Position numbers and translations under genes: made by a program. Positions 34,326 through 43,187 of a DNA stretch of 64,000 bases are shown here, in pieces (position 1 is the stretch's first letter; each line of letters starts with the position of its first letter). Source of the stretch: Bacillota bacterium (lineage in GTDB: Bacteria; Bacillota; Clostridia; Lachnospirales; Lachnospiraceae); NCBI GenBank assembly GCA_023391695.1, contig JAEWAK010000037.1, positions 364,501 to 428,500 of the forward strand, read 5' to 3'. A model generated the notes under the pieces. The model was not told the DNA's origin. It saw nothing but the letters and a program-made list of their open reading frames with translations, and made no database searches.

Positions 34326-35345
34326 ATGCCAGGACAAAAAATAACTATAAAAAATGTGGCAGAGAGAAGCGGAGTATCTGTTGCCACGGTATCCCGTGTC
34401 CTAAATGATAACTACTTTGTGACATCCGATATTAAGCAAAAAGTTCTGAATGCAGTTGAAGAACTCGGTTATATTCCCAATTCAATAGCACGCAGTTTAA
34501 AACTTAATACCAGCGGCATAATCGGTTATATTACTTCAGACATCTCCAATGGATATCACATCATGATAGCAAAAGCAATTGAAGACGTTATAAAACCCAA
34601 CAATTATAATTTGATCGTCTGCAGTACGGGAAATGATAAAGAAGTAGAAGAACGCTATTTAAAACTATTATTAGGCAAGAGTATTGACGCTCTGGTCCTT
34701 AACACCTGCGGTAAAAATGACACTTTTGTACTGCATGTCAATAAAACCCTACCCATGGTACTCGTTAACCGCCGTTTAAGTACACCTGGTTTTCATGGGG
34801 ATTTCGCTGACTGTAACAACGACCTGGGAATGTATCTGCTGACCAAAGAGTTAACCGACCGCGGCCACCGTAAAATTTTATTGCTGGAAGGCCCCGCTAA
34901 TCTGAGTAACACTAAAGAACGTTTTAATGGTTTTCAAAAAGCCATGGAGGAAATTGGTATTGATGTGGCAAAAAATTATCCCTTCCGCTTTGAAGGGGAT
35001 TATTCTTTAAAATCCGGTTATGAAGGAATTAAATTTATGCAAAACCTTCCCACAGAACCCACTGCTGTGCTGGCGGCTAACAATACCATGACATTAGGTG
35101 CACTAAAGGCCCTAAAGGAATTTCAGATTCCGGTTCCCGACCAGATTTCCATAGCCGGTTTTAACGGAATTGATAATCTTGAATTAATGGCTGTACGCCC
35201 CACCGTAGCTGACTATGATCCCTATAAAATCGGCCTGGCTGCCGGAAAAGCCATATTAGAAAGAATTGAAGACAATACCATCGATAACCGGGAGTATATT
35301 TTCAGCCCTGCCATGATACACGGCAATGCAATCAAACCCATTTAG
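34326..35345 (+). CDS. LacI-family transcriptional regulator of the sugar-acid locus
   Basis: 339 residues, AGGAGGGC before the ATG. N-terminal HTH KNVAERSGVSVATVSRVLND and hinge helix YIPNSIARSLK are followed by a periplasmic-binding-like effector domain (IIGYITSDISNGYHIMIAKA, LTDRGHRKILLLEGP, AVLAANNTMTLGALKALKE). It lies between the two halves of the locus, divergent from the RraA-led operon. The repeated GTAAWCGWTTAC palindromes with the central CG typical of LacI operators are its probable sites; the ligand would be a pathway intermediate. No such site was seen in its own leader. Confidence 0.92.
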   Translation: MPGQKITIKNVAERSGVSVATVSRVLNDNYFVTSDIKQKVLNAVEELGYIPNSIARSLKLNTSGIIGYITSDISNGYHIMIAKAIEDVIKPNNYNLIVCSTGNDKEVEERYLKLLLGKSIDALVLNTCGKNDTFVLHVNKTLPMVLVNRRLSTPGFHGDFADCNNDLGMYLLTKELTDRGHRKILLLEGPANLSNTKERFNGFQKAMEEIGIDVAKNYPFRFEGDYSLKSGYEGIKFMQNLPTEPTAVLAANNTMTLGALKALKEFQIPVPDQISIAGFNGIDNLELMAVRPTVADYDPYKIGLAAGKAILERIEDNTIDNREYIFSPAMIHGNAIKPI

Positions 35346-35516
35346 TTATTTACACAACAAACGCAGGAAAGAATATTTTGTAAATACTGCACGAACTTTT
35401 GGTGTCTCCTGCCGGCATACCATTCCAGAAAAAGAGCGCTTATGCCGGCAGTGCAAAAGGTAAGAGTTTATAAGATATTCCTTGATGCGTTTGTCATGGT
35501 TATTTTAAGTTAACAC

Positions 35517-35563
35517 TTGAATTATAATACTGTATTTGATATACTGATAAAGTAAACGATTAC
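35517..35563 (+). promoter_or_regulatory. Promoter and operator of the DUF296 gene
   Basis: TTGAAT (35517-35522), 17-bp spacer, TATACT (35540-35545), then GTAAACGATTAC (35552-35563) over the start site: classic repression geometry. Confidence 0.75.
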
Positions 35564-35626
35564 TCTAAAGAATGGATACAGTCAGACAGCGGCTTATCCC
35601 AGTCAATATAAAAAGGAGTAATTATT

Positions 35627-36055
35627 ATGAAAACATACACTACTGACAACTATGGCAGAACCGTAATCATACATCTGGGTAAAGGCGAGTTAATCCTGGA
35701 AAGCCTCCAAAAGGAAATAGACCGCTTAGGCATACGGTACGGAGTGCTTATATCTGCCATCGGTTCTTTACGAAAAGCTTCCTTGCATGTAATCACAAAT
35801 ACGGAGGATTTATCCGTCAACCGGTATATTACGGTCGAAAAGCCCATTGAACTGGGTTGTGCCCAGGGGATCATTATTGACGGTGAACCACATTTCCATC
35901 TCACCATATCCGAGCCCGGCAATATGTATACAGGCCATATGGAATCCGGCTGTGAGGTACAGTATCTTGCAGAGTTGGCTATTCTTGAACTGAAAGATTT
36001 AAACTTAACCAGGAAACTTGATGAGTTTGGAATATCCTATATTGATACCCTGTAA
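35627..36055 (+). CDS. PPC-domain (DUF296) protein
   Basis: 142 residues. The plants-and-prokaryotes-conserved domain is complete: RTVIIHLGKGELILESLQKE, AIGSLRKASLHV, HFHLTISEPGNMYTGHMESG with the three-His-like motif, and CEVQYLAELAILEL. Bacterial members form small trimers; biochemical function is unknown, and DNA binding is not general for the family. Its own LacI-type operator ties it to the sugar-acid regulon. It is single-gene, ended by a strong terminator facing the permease operon. Confidence 0.82.
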   Translation: MKTYTTDNYGRTVIIHLGKGELILESLQKEIDRLGIRYGVLISAIGSLRKASLHVITNTEDLSVNRYITVEKPIELGCAQGIIIDGEPHFHLTISEPGNMYTGHMESGCEVQYLAELAILELKDLNLTRKLDEFGISYIDTL

Positions 36056-36104
36056 ACCCATTAAGTGAGAAACACACCTGTCGGGACAGCACCACCTGAT
36101 CCTG

Positions 36105-36142
36105 AAAAAACATCCCGGAAACCTTCGTCCGGGATGTTTTTT
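36105..36142. terminator. Bidirectional terminator between DUF296 and permease genes
   Basis: AAAAAACATCCCGGA pairs exactly with TCCGGGATGTTTTTT. Confidence 0.95.
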
Positions 36143-36152
36143 GATTAAGGAT

Positions 36153-36992
36153 CTAGCCTTTGACACTTCCTGCGGTAATACCTTCAACCAGATAGTTCTG
36201 GAATATGACAAACATCATAAACAAAGGAACCAGGGACAGGATTGACATGGCAAACAAGCCGCCCCAGGAACTGTTGCCCATGGTATCGATAAACTGCCTG
36301 AGTGCCAGGGACACAGTATATTTTTTAACATTGCTGATGTAAATCATCTGACCGAAGAAATCATTCCATGTCCATAAAAATGTAAAAATGGAAGTAGTTA
36401 TGATAGCCGGCACGGATAAGGGTACTACGATGCGGGCAAATAATTTAAATGAACCGCAGCCATCTACAATAGCAGCTTCATCAATTTCCCTGGGCAACGC
36501 CCTGATAAACTGGGTCATCAAAAAGATAAAGAAACCGTCTGTCGCAAGGTATTTCGGTATAATTAACGGCAGGTAGGTATTAACCCAGCCAAAGGAATTG
36601 TACATAATATACTGGGGTATTAATTTTACATGCATGGGAAGCATTAGGGTTACCAGCATGACGGAAAACCAAAAGCCCTTTAGGGGAAATTTTAATTTGC
36701 CAAAAGCATAGGCTGCCAATATACAGGAACATACATTGCCAATTACAGCAAACGCCACAAGGAAAAAGGAATTTTTAAAAAACTTAGCATAGGTAACTCC
36801 GGATATCCCTTTCCAGCCATCTATATAATTTGTAACCGTCCATTTCTGCGGCAGCAAGGATAAGCCTTTAAATATTTCGGCATTTGGCTTTAAAGAGCTG
36901 AACAGCATCCAGACTAACGGATACAGCATCCCCACACCGAATGCAATTAGAAATATATGATAAACAACCTCTTTGATGTGCCTCTTCTTCAT
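36153..36992 (-). CDS. ABC sugar transporter permease (MalG type)
   Basis: 279 residues from ATG 36992 (AAAGGA upstream), 16 bp after the partner permease. Six membrane helices and the EAA loop REIDEAAIVDGCGSFKLFAR, which docks the ATPase. The N-terminal WMLFSSLKPNAEIF is typical of MalG-type subunits of carbohydrate importers. With the MalF-type partner and the lipoprotein at 31379 it would make an importer for the locus substrate; the ATPase is not encoded here. An upstream in-frame start overlapping the partner gene has no ribosome site. Confidence 0.92.
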   Translation of the reverse strand: MKKRHIKEVVYHIFLIAFGVGMLYPLVWMLFSSLKPNAEIFKGLSLLPQKWTVTNYIDGWKGISGVTYAKFFKNSFFLVAFAVIGNVCSCILAAYAFGKLKFPLKGFWFSVMLVTLMLPMHVKLIPQYIMYNSFGWVNTYLPLIIPKYLATDGFFIFLMTQFIRALPREIDEAAIVDGCGSFKLFARIVVPLSVPAIITTSIFTFLWTWNDFFGQMIYISNVKKYTVSLALRQFIDTMGNSSWGGLFAMSILSLVPLFMMFVIFQNYLVEGITAGSVKG

Positions 36993-37008
36993 AAATGTTA
37001 TTCCTTTC

Positions 37009-37905
37009 TTATTCATCATAAAAAACCCACTTTTTCGCACTTAAGAATAATAAACCCGTAAATGCCCCTATAATTATTAACAATACCCAGGCCATTGCAG
37101 CAGCATATCCCATATTAAACTGTCCGAAAGCTTTCATATAAAGATATAAGGAATAGAACAAAGTGGAATTAAGGGGTGCACCGGTTCCGCCGCTGATAAC
37201 ATAGGCGGAAGTAAAGCTTTGGAATGCATTGATGAATGCCATGACAATATTAAAAAATACCATTGGTGTCAGAATGGGTAAGGTAACCCCAAAAAACTGC
37301 TTCAACTTACCGGCTCCGTCAATTCTGGCAGCTTCATAATAATCCTCCGGTATCTGTTTTAAGGCTGCCAGAAATATAACCATGGAAGCACCAAACTGCC
37401 AGATGGCTAAAACAATCAAAGTATTAAGTGCGGTTTTGGGGGTGGCGATCCAGTTGATTCCCTCAATACCAAAAAGGCCTATCAGCTTGTTGAACAGTCC
37501 CTCTTTATTAAATAACTGCTTCCACAGAATGGACACCGCTACGCTGCCGCCAAATAAAGAAGGTAAATAATAGACCGCCCTGTACACCCTGATTCCCCTG
37601 CGGTTTCTTTTAAGGAGCAGTGCAATGAATAAAGCAAACGCTAACTGTAACGGTACACTGATAAATACAAATTTCACCGTTACCTCTAAACTCTTAATCA
37701 ATTTCGGATCAGAAAAAAGACTGATGTAATTACGGATTCCTATAAATTTCGGCTCTGTCAGCATATCGTATCTGCAAAGCGAAAAATAAAAGGAGGTCAC
37801 CATGGGGAAAGCTGTCAATCCGAATAAACCAAAAAGCCATGGTGCCAGATACAAATACCCCACTAAAGATTTTCCACCCAAACTATGTTTCTTTTTCACT
37901 TTCAA
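37009..37905 (-). CDS. ABC sugar transporter permease (MalF type)
   Basis: 298 residues from TTG 37905, with AGGAGG 6 bases upstream. Six membrane helices; N-terminal GYLYLAPWLFGLFGLTAFPM, EAA loop EDYYEAARIDGAGKLKQFFG. It forms the inner-membrane channel with the MalG-type subunit. Two LacI-type operators flank its leader (37937-37948 and 38110-38121), linking it to the enzymes at 25.8-33.5 kb. Confidence 0.92.
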   Translation of the reverse strand: MKVKKKHSLGGKSLVGYLYLAPWLFGLFGLTAFPMVTSFYFSLCRYDMLTEPKFIGIRNYISLFSDPKLIKSLEVTVKFVFISVPLQLAFALFIALLLKRNRRGIRVYRAVYYLPSLFGGSVAVSILWKQLFNKEGLFNKLIGLFGIEGINWIATPKTALNTLIVLAIWQFGASMVIFLAALKQIPEDYYEAARIDGAGKLKQFFGVTLPILTPMVFFNIVMAFINAFQSFTSAYVISGGTGAPLNSTLFYSLYLYMKAFGQFNMGYAAAMAWVLLIIIGAFTGLLFLSAKKWVFYDE

Positions 37906-37936
37906 AATTATCCTCCTTCCAAGTCCAATATGTGAT

Positions 37937-37948
37937 GTAATCGTTTAC
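37937..37948. promoter_or_regulatory. LacI-type operator GTAATCGTTTAC before the permeases
   Basis: Perfect 12-bp palindrome of the regulon type, 32 bp upstream of the permease TTG. A second site, GTAAACGTTTTC at 38110-38121, lies within the 3' end of the AraC gene and is followed by a TTGGATAAAAA stretch like the RraA promoter. Confidence 0.65.
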
Positions 37949-38074
37949 TTTCAAAACCCATGTCATAGAAAACACTTCTGGAAAATTCTTCCCCGGTAAG
38001 AAATAATGTGTTTCTTTCTATACGCGATACAAGCTTACAATAGTAATTATATACAATTTTGTAATTAAATCATC

Positions 38075-38911
38075 TCATTTTTTATCCAATATATCATATT
38101 TTTTGTTGTGTAAACGTTTTCTGTATTCAGAAGGACTTACTCCGCACAGACTTTTAAACACCCTGTTAAAAGATTGGATGCTTGTAAATCCTGTCATGTA
38201 TGCTATTTCCGTAACCGAAGTATCCGTGGTCCGAAGTATTTCTTCCGCTCTTAATATCCTTGCATTATTTAAATATTCAAGAAAATTCATCTTTGTTTTT
38301 TTCTTTATATATTTCGAGCAGTAACTCTCGCTGAATCCCAAGTGGGCTGCTATCTCTGTCAGTGTTATTTTTTCGCTCAGATGCTCCTCCAGATAACTGA
38401 GCATCCTTTCCATTATTTCAGAATCATTATTGGTTTTCGTCGCTACCCTGTTCTGTACCAGATTTGGATATTGGGTTAAAAATACCGTTAAATCAATTAT
38501 TTTTGCTATTAACACGCTCTCTTTTATAATACTATCTCTCAATTCGGAGACAGCCTGTAATTTAGCGAAAATCTCATTTATTTCTTTATCTTTTTTTAAG
38601 TGAAGGACATCCTTATAAAAATTAACGTAATATTCTTTGCAGTACTTCGAAAAACCGGCTGTAAAATCCAATGGCAGTTTTACAATACATACCCTGCTTT
38701 TCCCTTCGGGTTCAACATAATAATGAATGGTACCTCTGCTGATGATTAAAGTTTCACCTTCCCTTATATCATGTAAAACGTCGTCAATATTAACAAAAAG
38801 TGAACCAGAAATAACATAAACTAATTCGAGTTCATTATGCCAATGCTTTTTGGATATATATTCATTCCTTACAACAACACTCCTGTTACTTCCTGTTTTG
38901 TTTTCACTCAC
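38075..38911 (-). CDS. AraC-family transcriptional regulator with cupin sensor
   Basis: 278 residues from GTG 38911 with AAGGAG upstream. N-terminal cupin: HWHNELELVYVISGSLFVNI and ISRGTIHYYVEPEGK. C-terminal double HTH: KITLTEIAAHLGFSESYCSK and TSVTEIAYMTGFTSIQSFNR, ending VSPSEYRKRL. This is the carbohydrate-sensing AraC architecture, usually an activator of the adjacent transporter. It is upstream of and co-directional with the permeases. A LacI-type operator lies inside its last codons, so the permeases may have a promoter within this gene. Confidence 0.9.
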   Translation of the reverse strand: MSENKTGSNRSVVVRNEYISKKHWHNELELVYVISGSLFVNIDDVLHDIREGETLIISRGTIHYYVEPEGKSRVCIVKLPLDFTAGFSKYCKEYYVNFYKDVLHLKKDKEINEIFAKLQAVSELRDSIIKESVLIAKIIDLTVFLTQYPNLVQNRVATKTNNDSEIMERMLSYLEEHLSEKITLTEIAAHLGFSESYCSKYIKKKTKMNFLEYLNNARILRAEEILRTTDTSVTEIAYMTGFTSIQSFNRVFKSLCGVSPSEYRKRLHNKKYDILDKK

Positions 38912-39228
38912 AGCCTTCTCTCCTTTATGAAATCTGAACTAAGTCGGATATACTTCCCCTCTTACCCGTGCGGCCATTCTATTTCCAAAAACAGCAAACC
39001 TGAATTGATACTGTTATTTTACTATCTCACCAAAATTAATGCAACAAATAATATGACAGCCCTATAATAACCGGGAACCGAATGAACAATTATGAATGCA
39101 GCTTTCCTTTTCAGACATACCCTAACACGCTTACGGAAATTCAAAAAGTTTAGGGACTTTATACATTAAATAATCATAAATTTTAAAAAAAGATAATAAG
39201 ATATATAAAGTATTCTTATGGAGGCAAA

Positions 39229-39339
39229 TGTGTGAATTTTATTACCGGGCTTAAGAACGTATCAAATCCGCCTGTATAATATATGGGTTATGACTGGGCG
39301 GGGCCTTTTACTACGGCTATCTTAAGTTAAATCCACACA
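39229..39339 (+). ncRNA. Possible structured leader or RNA, nested stems
   Basis: Outer stem TGTGTGAATTT/AAATCCACACA, next stem CTTAAGA/TCTTAAG, inner stem CCGCC/GGCGG, in proper nesting over 111 bases. It lies about 85 bp upstream of the FMN-bind-like gene in an otherwise featureless 510-bp gap (38912-39422). I could not match it to a riboswitch class. A DNA inverted repeat is an alternative. Confidence 0.35.
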
Positions 39340-39422
39340 TCTTTATTGAAATTGGTATGGTTCACGTAAGTTTCAGATTCTACTTAATACTTTAGAAAAG
39401 GTGAACATCTACCAGGAAAGGC

Positions 39423-39875
39423 ATGGTGCACAAAATGTCAAAAAAAATTGTTGTTATTCACTTAAAAGAAATTATATATACGGCACTATTTGCAGGCCTG
39501 GGTATACTGTTGATTATTCTTCTGGTTATTATGTTCTTAAATAAGAAGGATGATTCCACAGCAACCATGACAGGCGTCCAATATACTCCCGGAGTCTGGA
39601 ATTCAACGCTGGTATTAAATGACACTGCACTGAATCTGGAAGTGGTTCTGGATAAAGACCACATCAATTCGGTACGTATTGTCAACATTGACGATACAAT
39701 TACCACAATGTATCCCCTGGTTGAACCCTCCTTAAATGATATTGCAGAACAATTAGTGAATGGAGTTGATATTGACTCTATCGAAGTATCTGAGGACAGT
39801 AAATATACCCAGACCTTGTTACTGGATGCAATTAAAGCTACCCTGGCCAAAGCAACTCCAAACCAGAGTGAATAA
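39423..39875 (+). CDS. Membrane-anchored FMN-binding-domain-like protein
   Basis: About 150 residues. A single N-terminal membrane helix (ALFAGLGILLIILLVIMFL) precedes an extracytoplasmic domain with YTPGVWNSTLVLNDTALNLE, LDKDHINSVRIVNIDD and LLLDAIKATLAKA. The strand-helix order and the ending resemble the small FMN_bind domain, but the usual S(T)GATxTS flavinylation site is replaced by QTLLLDAI, so covalent FMN is unlikely. AGGAAAGG lies very close to the first ATG; an ATG four codons on (39435) is also possible. Followed by a strong terminator. Function not known. Confidence 0.6.
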   Translation: MVHKMSKKIVVIHLKEIIYTALFAGLGILLIILLVIMFLNKKDDSTATMTGVQYTPGVWNSTLVLNDTALNLEVVLDKDHINSVRIVNIDDTITTMYPLVEPSLNDIAEQLVNGVDIDSIEVSEDSKYTQTLLLDAIKATLAKATPNQSE

Positions 39876-40055
39876 TAAAAATGTTTTGGGAACAATCCTA
39901 TTCCATGATCCGGACATTTTACCGGACAGTATCTGAAATTTCAGGAATGGCGGAAATCTATTACATAAAAAGGAGTTTGCCTGGCAAACTCTGGGCAAAA
40001 ACCTGGTCCCTATGCGGCATAATGCCTATACAATTAATTTCAGGTTTGTTAAAAG

Positions 40056-40105
40056 AGCCTCCCCAACTTGTGTATACATACACAAAGATATGGGAGGCTG
40101 TTTTC
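40056..40105 (+). terminator. Terminator hairpin
   Basis: AGCCTCCC/GGGAGGCT outer stem, TGTGTAT/ATACACA inner stem, then TTTTCG. It serves the FMN-bind-like gene. The rest of 39876-40254 shows no gene I can support. Confidence 0.8.
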
Positions 40106-40254
40106 GTTCCTTAATATGAAAGCAGTGCATCCTGTGACGGAATGTTGGTTAGTGTGAAAATACATTCTTTTCACACCTGATTTGTGAACAGATGAGTTAT
40201 GAAACGGGAGCTTATATGAATGATAATTATTACTGCCTTTTCCATAAAACCTTT

Positions 40255-41127
40255 TTATACAATATAGGGTGATTTATCACTTAAAAATATAATTCCTATG
40301 ATACCGGGGCCTGTATGTGCCCCGATTGCACAGCCGACAAAACTCTCGATAAAATTCCTGCAGCCATATTTTTCTATCAGCATTTCTCTTACCGCATGGA
40401 TTGTCTCTTCATCATCCCCATGGACAAGGCCTATGGTCTGGTTAGCCAGGTCAACGCCCCGTTCGCCCACAATTTCCACCAATCTTTTTATGGAACGCAT
40501 GCGTCCCCTGACCTTTTCAATGGCAACCAGAGCACCGTTATCATCGATTTCAATGATTGGCTTAATGTCTAAAAGTCCTCCGGCAATGGCAGAGGTTCTG
40601 CTGAGCCTTCCGCCTTTGTAAAGGTATTCCAGGGTTTCTACAGTAAAAATATGTTCCATATTATCACAATAAAATTGTATCGCTTCGATAATGGTTTGCT
40701 TTGGTATCTGCCTTTCCACCATCTGCAAAGCTTTTTCCACTACCAGGCCAAATCCGAGGGAAGCACATTTGGAATCAATGATCGTTAAATCAAACTCCGG
40801 GTATTCCTCCAGAAGCTCGGTTTTAGCAAGGTTTGCAGCATTAAACGTTCCTGCGATACCTGTTGAAAAGCAGATATAAATTAGATCATCACCATTTTTA
40901 GCATAGGGCTCAAAATTTTTGCGAAACATAAAAGCATTGATATGATAAGTCTTTACTTCCGTGCCGGACCGCAGTATATCATAAAACTCTTCCGGCATAA
41001 TGGTTTCACCGTCAAAGTAATCCGTTTCGTTTATTACTACCGGTGTAGGTATTACGTGGAGTTTATACTTTTCCGCCAGCCATTTTGGCACATCGGAAGC
41101 TGAATCTGTAATAATTATTAAAGCCAT
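40255..41127 (-). CDS. DegV family fatty-acid-binding protein
   Basis: 290 residues, GGGGGA before the ATG. Family signatures: IIITDSASDVPKWLAEKYKL, the Ser/Thr lipid-head contacts in YICFSTGIAGTFNAANLA, LEYLYKGGRLSRTSAIAGG, and the C-terminal CAIGAHTGPGIIGIIFL. DegV/FakB-type proteins bind a fatty acid for phosphorylation by FakA. No fakA is nearby. It follows NAD synthetase by about 40 bp on the same strand and may share its transcript. Confidence 0.92.
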   Translation of the reverse strand: MALIIITDSASDVPKWLAEKYKLHVIPTPVVINETDYFDGETIMPEEFYDILRSGTEVKTYHINAFMFRKNFEPYAKNGDDLIYICFSTGIAGTFNAANLAKTELLEEYPEFDLTIIDSKCASLGFGLVVEKALQMVERQIPKQTIIEAIQFYCDNMEHIFTVETLEYLYKGGRLSRTSAIAGGLLDIKPIIEIDDNGALVAIEKVRGRMRSIKRLVEIVGERGVDLANQTIGLVHGDDEETIHAVREMLIEKYGCRNFIESFVGCAIGAHTGPGIIGIIFLSDKSPYIV

Positions 41128-41166
41128 TTTTATCCCCCTGTATCATTGAGTCTTGCCCATTTATCA

Positions 41167-43089
41167 TCAGATATTTTCCAAGTCCTCCAGCCATAAGGAT
41201 ACACTGGCGTCACTTGGCATACGTAAATCACCTCTTGGTGATACTGCAACAGAACCCACCTTGGGTCCGTCCGGCAGGCAGGAACGTTTGAACTGCTGTG
41301 AAAAGAAACGGCGGTAAAATACCTTCAGCCATTTCAATATTATATCCTTTTCATAGGCACCATGAAAAGCAGTTGCCGCAAGCCGGTATATTTTGGACGG
41401 CGTAAACCCGTATCGTAAAATATAATACATAAAAAAATCATGCAGTTCATACGGTCCCACAATATCTTCCGTTTTCTGTGATATAACTCCTTCCACCGGA
41501 GGCAGCAGTTCCGGGCTGACAGGCGTATCCAATATATCGGATAAAACCTGTTTTAATCCGTCCTCTTTCGAAATTTCCGCAAAATAGGATACCAGAAACC
41601 TTACTAAAGTCTTGGGTACGGAAGAATTCACCCCGTACATGGACATATGGTCACCGTTATAGGTAGCCCAGCCCAGTGCCAGTTCCGACATATCCCCGGT
41701 TCCGATGACCAGCCCGTTATGTTTATTGGCCAGATCCATAATAATCTGGGTTCTCTCCCTTGCCTGGGAATTCTCATAGGTTATATCATGGGTATCCTTA
41801 TCCTGGCCGATATCCTTAAAATGCAGCAATACGGCTTCCCGGATCGGAATTTCTTTCAGTGCAGTTTCAAGATGTTCTGCCAAAGACAGTGCATTCCGGT
41901 ATGTCCGGTCCGTAGTCCCAAAGCATGGCATGGTAACGGTTATAATGCCCTTTCTCTCTAAATGAAGCAGATCAAAGGCCTTACAGGTAACCAGCAGTGC
42001 CAGGGTGGAATCCAGGCCTCCGGATATGGCAACGACCGCACATTTGGCTCCGGTATGTTCCAGCCTTTTCTTTAAACCATAAGCCTGGATATTAATAATT
42101 TCCTCACACCGCCTGTCCCTGTCTTCTTTTACTCCCGGTACAAACGGTGCCTTGTCGATGAAGCGGGCCAATACCGTTTCCGGCAAATCCTCTTTCATCC
42201 GGTATTTATATTCTATAATTTCATATTCCTGGAAGGAAGTAGGTGTAAATGTAGTCATCCTCCGGCGTTCATTCATTAATTTCTGAACATCTATTTCGGA
42301 ATAAATCATTTCATTTTCAAAACGTTTGGACTGCTTTAACAGTATACCGTTCTCAGCAATCAGATTGTGGCCTGCAAATACCAGGTCCGTGGTAGACTCA
42401 CCTTCCCCCGAATCGGCATACAGATAGCCGCATACCAGCCTGGCCGACTGCATTTTAACCAAATCACGGCGGTAGATATCTTTCCCCGTGGTCTCATTAC
42501 TGGCGGAGGGATTTAAAATAAGAGTTGCTCCGGCCATAGCATGTTTCACGCTGGGCGGCAGGGGTACCCACAAATCCTCACAGATTTCAATGCCGATGGT
42601 TAAAGACGGAAGAGTTGCACAGCGGAATAGGATATTGGTTCCCAGAGGCACTTTTTTCCCTTTGATTGTAATATATTCCACCTTTTCATGTCCGGGATTA
42701 AAATATCTGGCTTCATAAAATTCCGAATAGTTGGGCAGGTTTTTCTTTGGCACAAAACCTAAGAGCCGGCCGTCCTGCACTACCGCAGCCGTATTATACA
42801 GCTTACCTTCCGTACTGACCGGTATTCCCAGAACGGTTAATACATCCTTGCCTAGAGTATATTCCACTATCCGGTCAAGCTGCTCCATTGCACTATTTAA
42901 TAAAGTATCCTGTAAAAACAGCTCACCGCAGGTATAACCGGTCAGGCATAATTCGGGAAATACCAATACCTTAACCTGGTCCTTCTCTGCCATATCGATT
43001 AATTCCATGATTCTTTGTGCATTGTATTTGCACCCTGCTACCTGTATTTTGGGTGTGGCAGCCGCAACTTTTATAAATCCATGTATCAT
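41167..43089 (-). CDS. nadE: Glutamine-dependent NAD(+) synthetase
   Basis: 640 residues from ATG 43089. N-terminal nitrilase-type glutaminase: VLVFPELCLTGYTCGELFLQ with the catalytic Glu, NYSEFYEARYFNPG with Lys nearby in KKNLPNY, and LTIGIEICEDLWVPLPPS with the Cys. C-terminal synthetase: ALISGGLDSTLALLVTCK-like P-loop (VVAISGGLDST), and GTGDMSELALGWATYNGDHM. It makes NAD from deamido-NAD using glutamine ammonia. The ribosome site GGGAG of this start belongs to the repeat element that abuts it. Confidence 0.96.
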   Translation of the reverse strand: MIHGFIKVAAATPKIQVAGCKYNAQRIMELIDMAEKDQVKVLVFPELCLTGYTCGELFLQDTLLNSAMEQLDRIVEYTLGKDVLTVLGIPVSTEGKLYNTAAVVQDGRLLGFVPKKNLPNYSEFYEARYFNPGHEKVEYITIKGKKVPLGTNILFRCATLPSLTIGIEICEDLWVPLPPSVKHAMAGATLILNPSASNETTGKDIYRRDLVKMQSARLVCGYLYADSGEGESTTDLVFAGHNLIAENGILLKQSKRFENEMIYSEIDVQKLMNERRRMTTFTPTSFQEYEIIEYKYRMKEDLPETVLARFIDKAPFVPGVKEDRDRRCEEIINIQAYGLKKRLEHTGAKCAVVAISGGLDSTLALLVTCKAFDLLHLERKGIITVTMPCFGTTDRTYRNALSLAEHLETALKEIPIREAVLLHFKDIGQDKDTHDITYENSQARERTQIIMDLANKHNGLVIGTGDMSELALGWATYNGDHMSMYGVNSSVPKTLVRFLVSYFAEISKEDGLKQVLSDILDTPVSPELLPPVEGVISQKTEDIVGPYELHDFFMYYILRYGFTPSKIYRLAATAFHGAYEKDIILKWLKVFYRRFFSQQFKRSCLPDGPKVGSVAVSPRGDLRMPSDASVSLWLEDLENI

Positions 43090-43161
43090 TTTAACTCCCA
43101 TCTGTGCGCCCTGGTGCACATACAAATCAGGATGTTGAAAAAATGCTTTTGTTTTTCAACC
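43090..43161. repeat. Two-hairpin repeat abutting the nadE start (copy 1)
   Basis: Minus strand: TAGGTTGAAAAACAAAAGC, TTTTTTCAACATCC, then GTGCACCAGGGCGCAC and ATGGGAGTTAAA directly before ATG. Two stems (GTTGAAAAA/TTTTTCAAC and GTGC/GCAC). Other copies: 53523-53600 and 59130-59205. Confidence 0.85.
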
Positions 43162-43187
43162 TAACTCCCATCTCCTGCCTTTGCCAG

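Noticed and set aside
39881..40114. Open frame of 77 codons after the FMN-bind-like gene
   Set aside because: It runs through the terminator hairpin at 40056-40105 and has no ribosome site.
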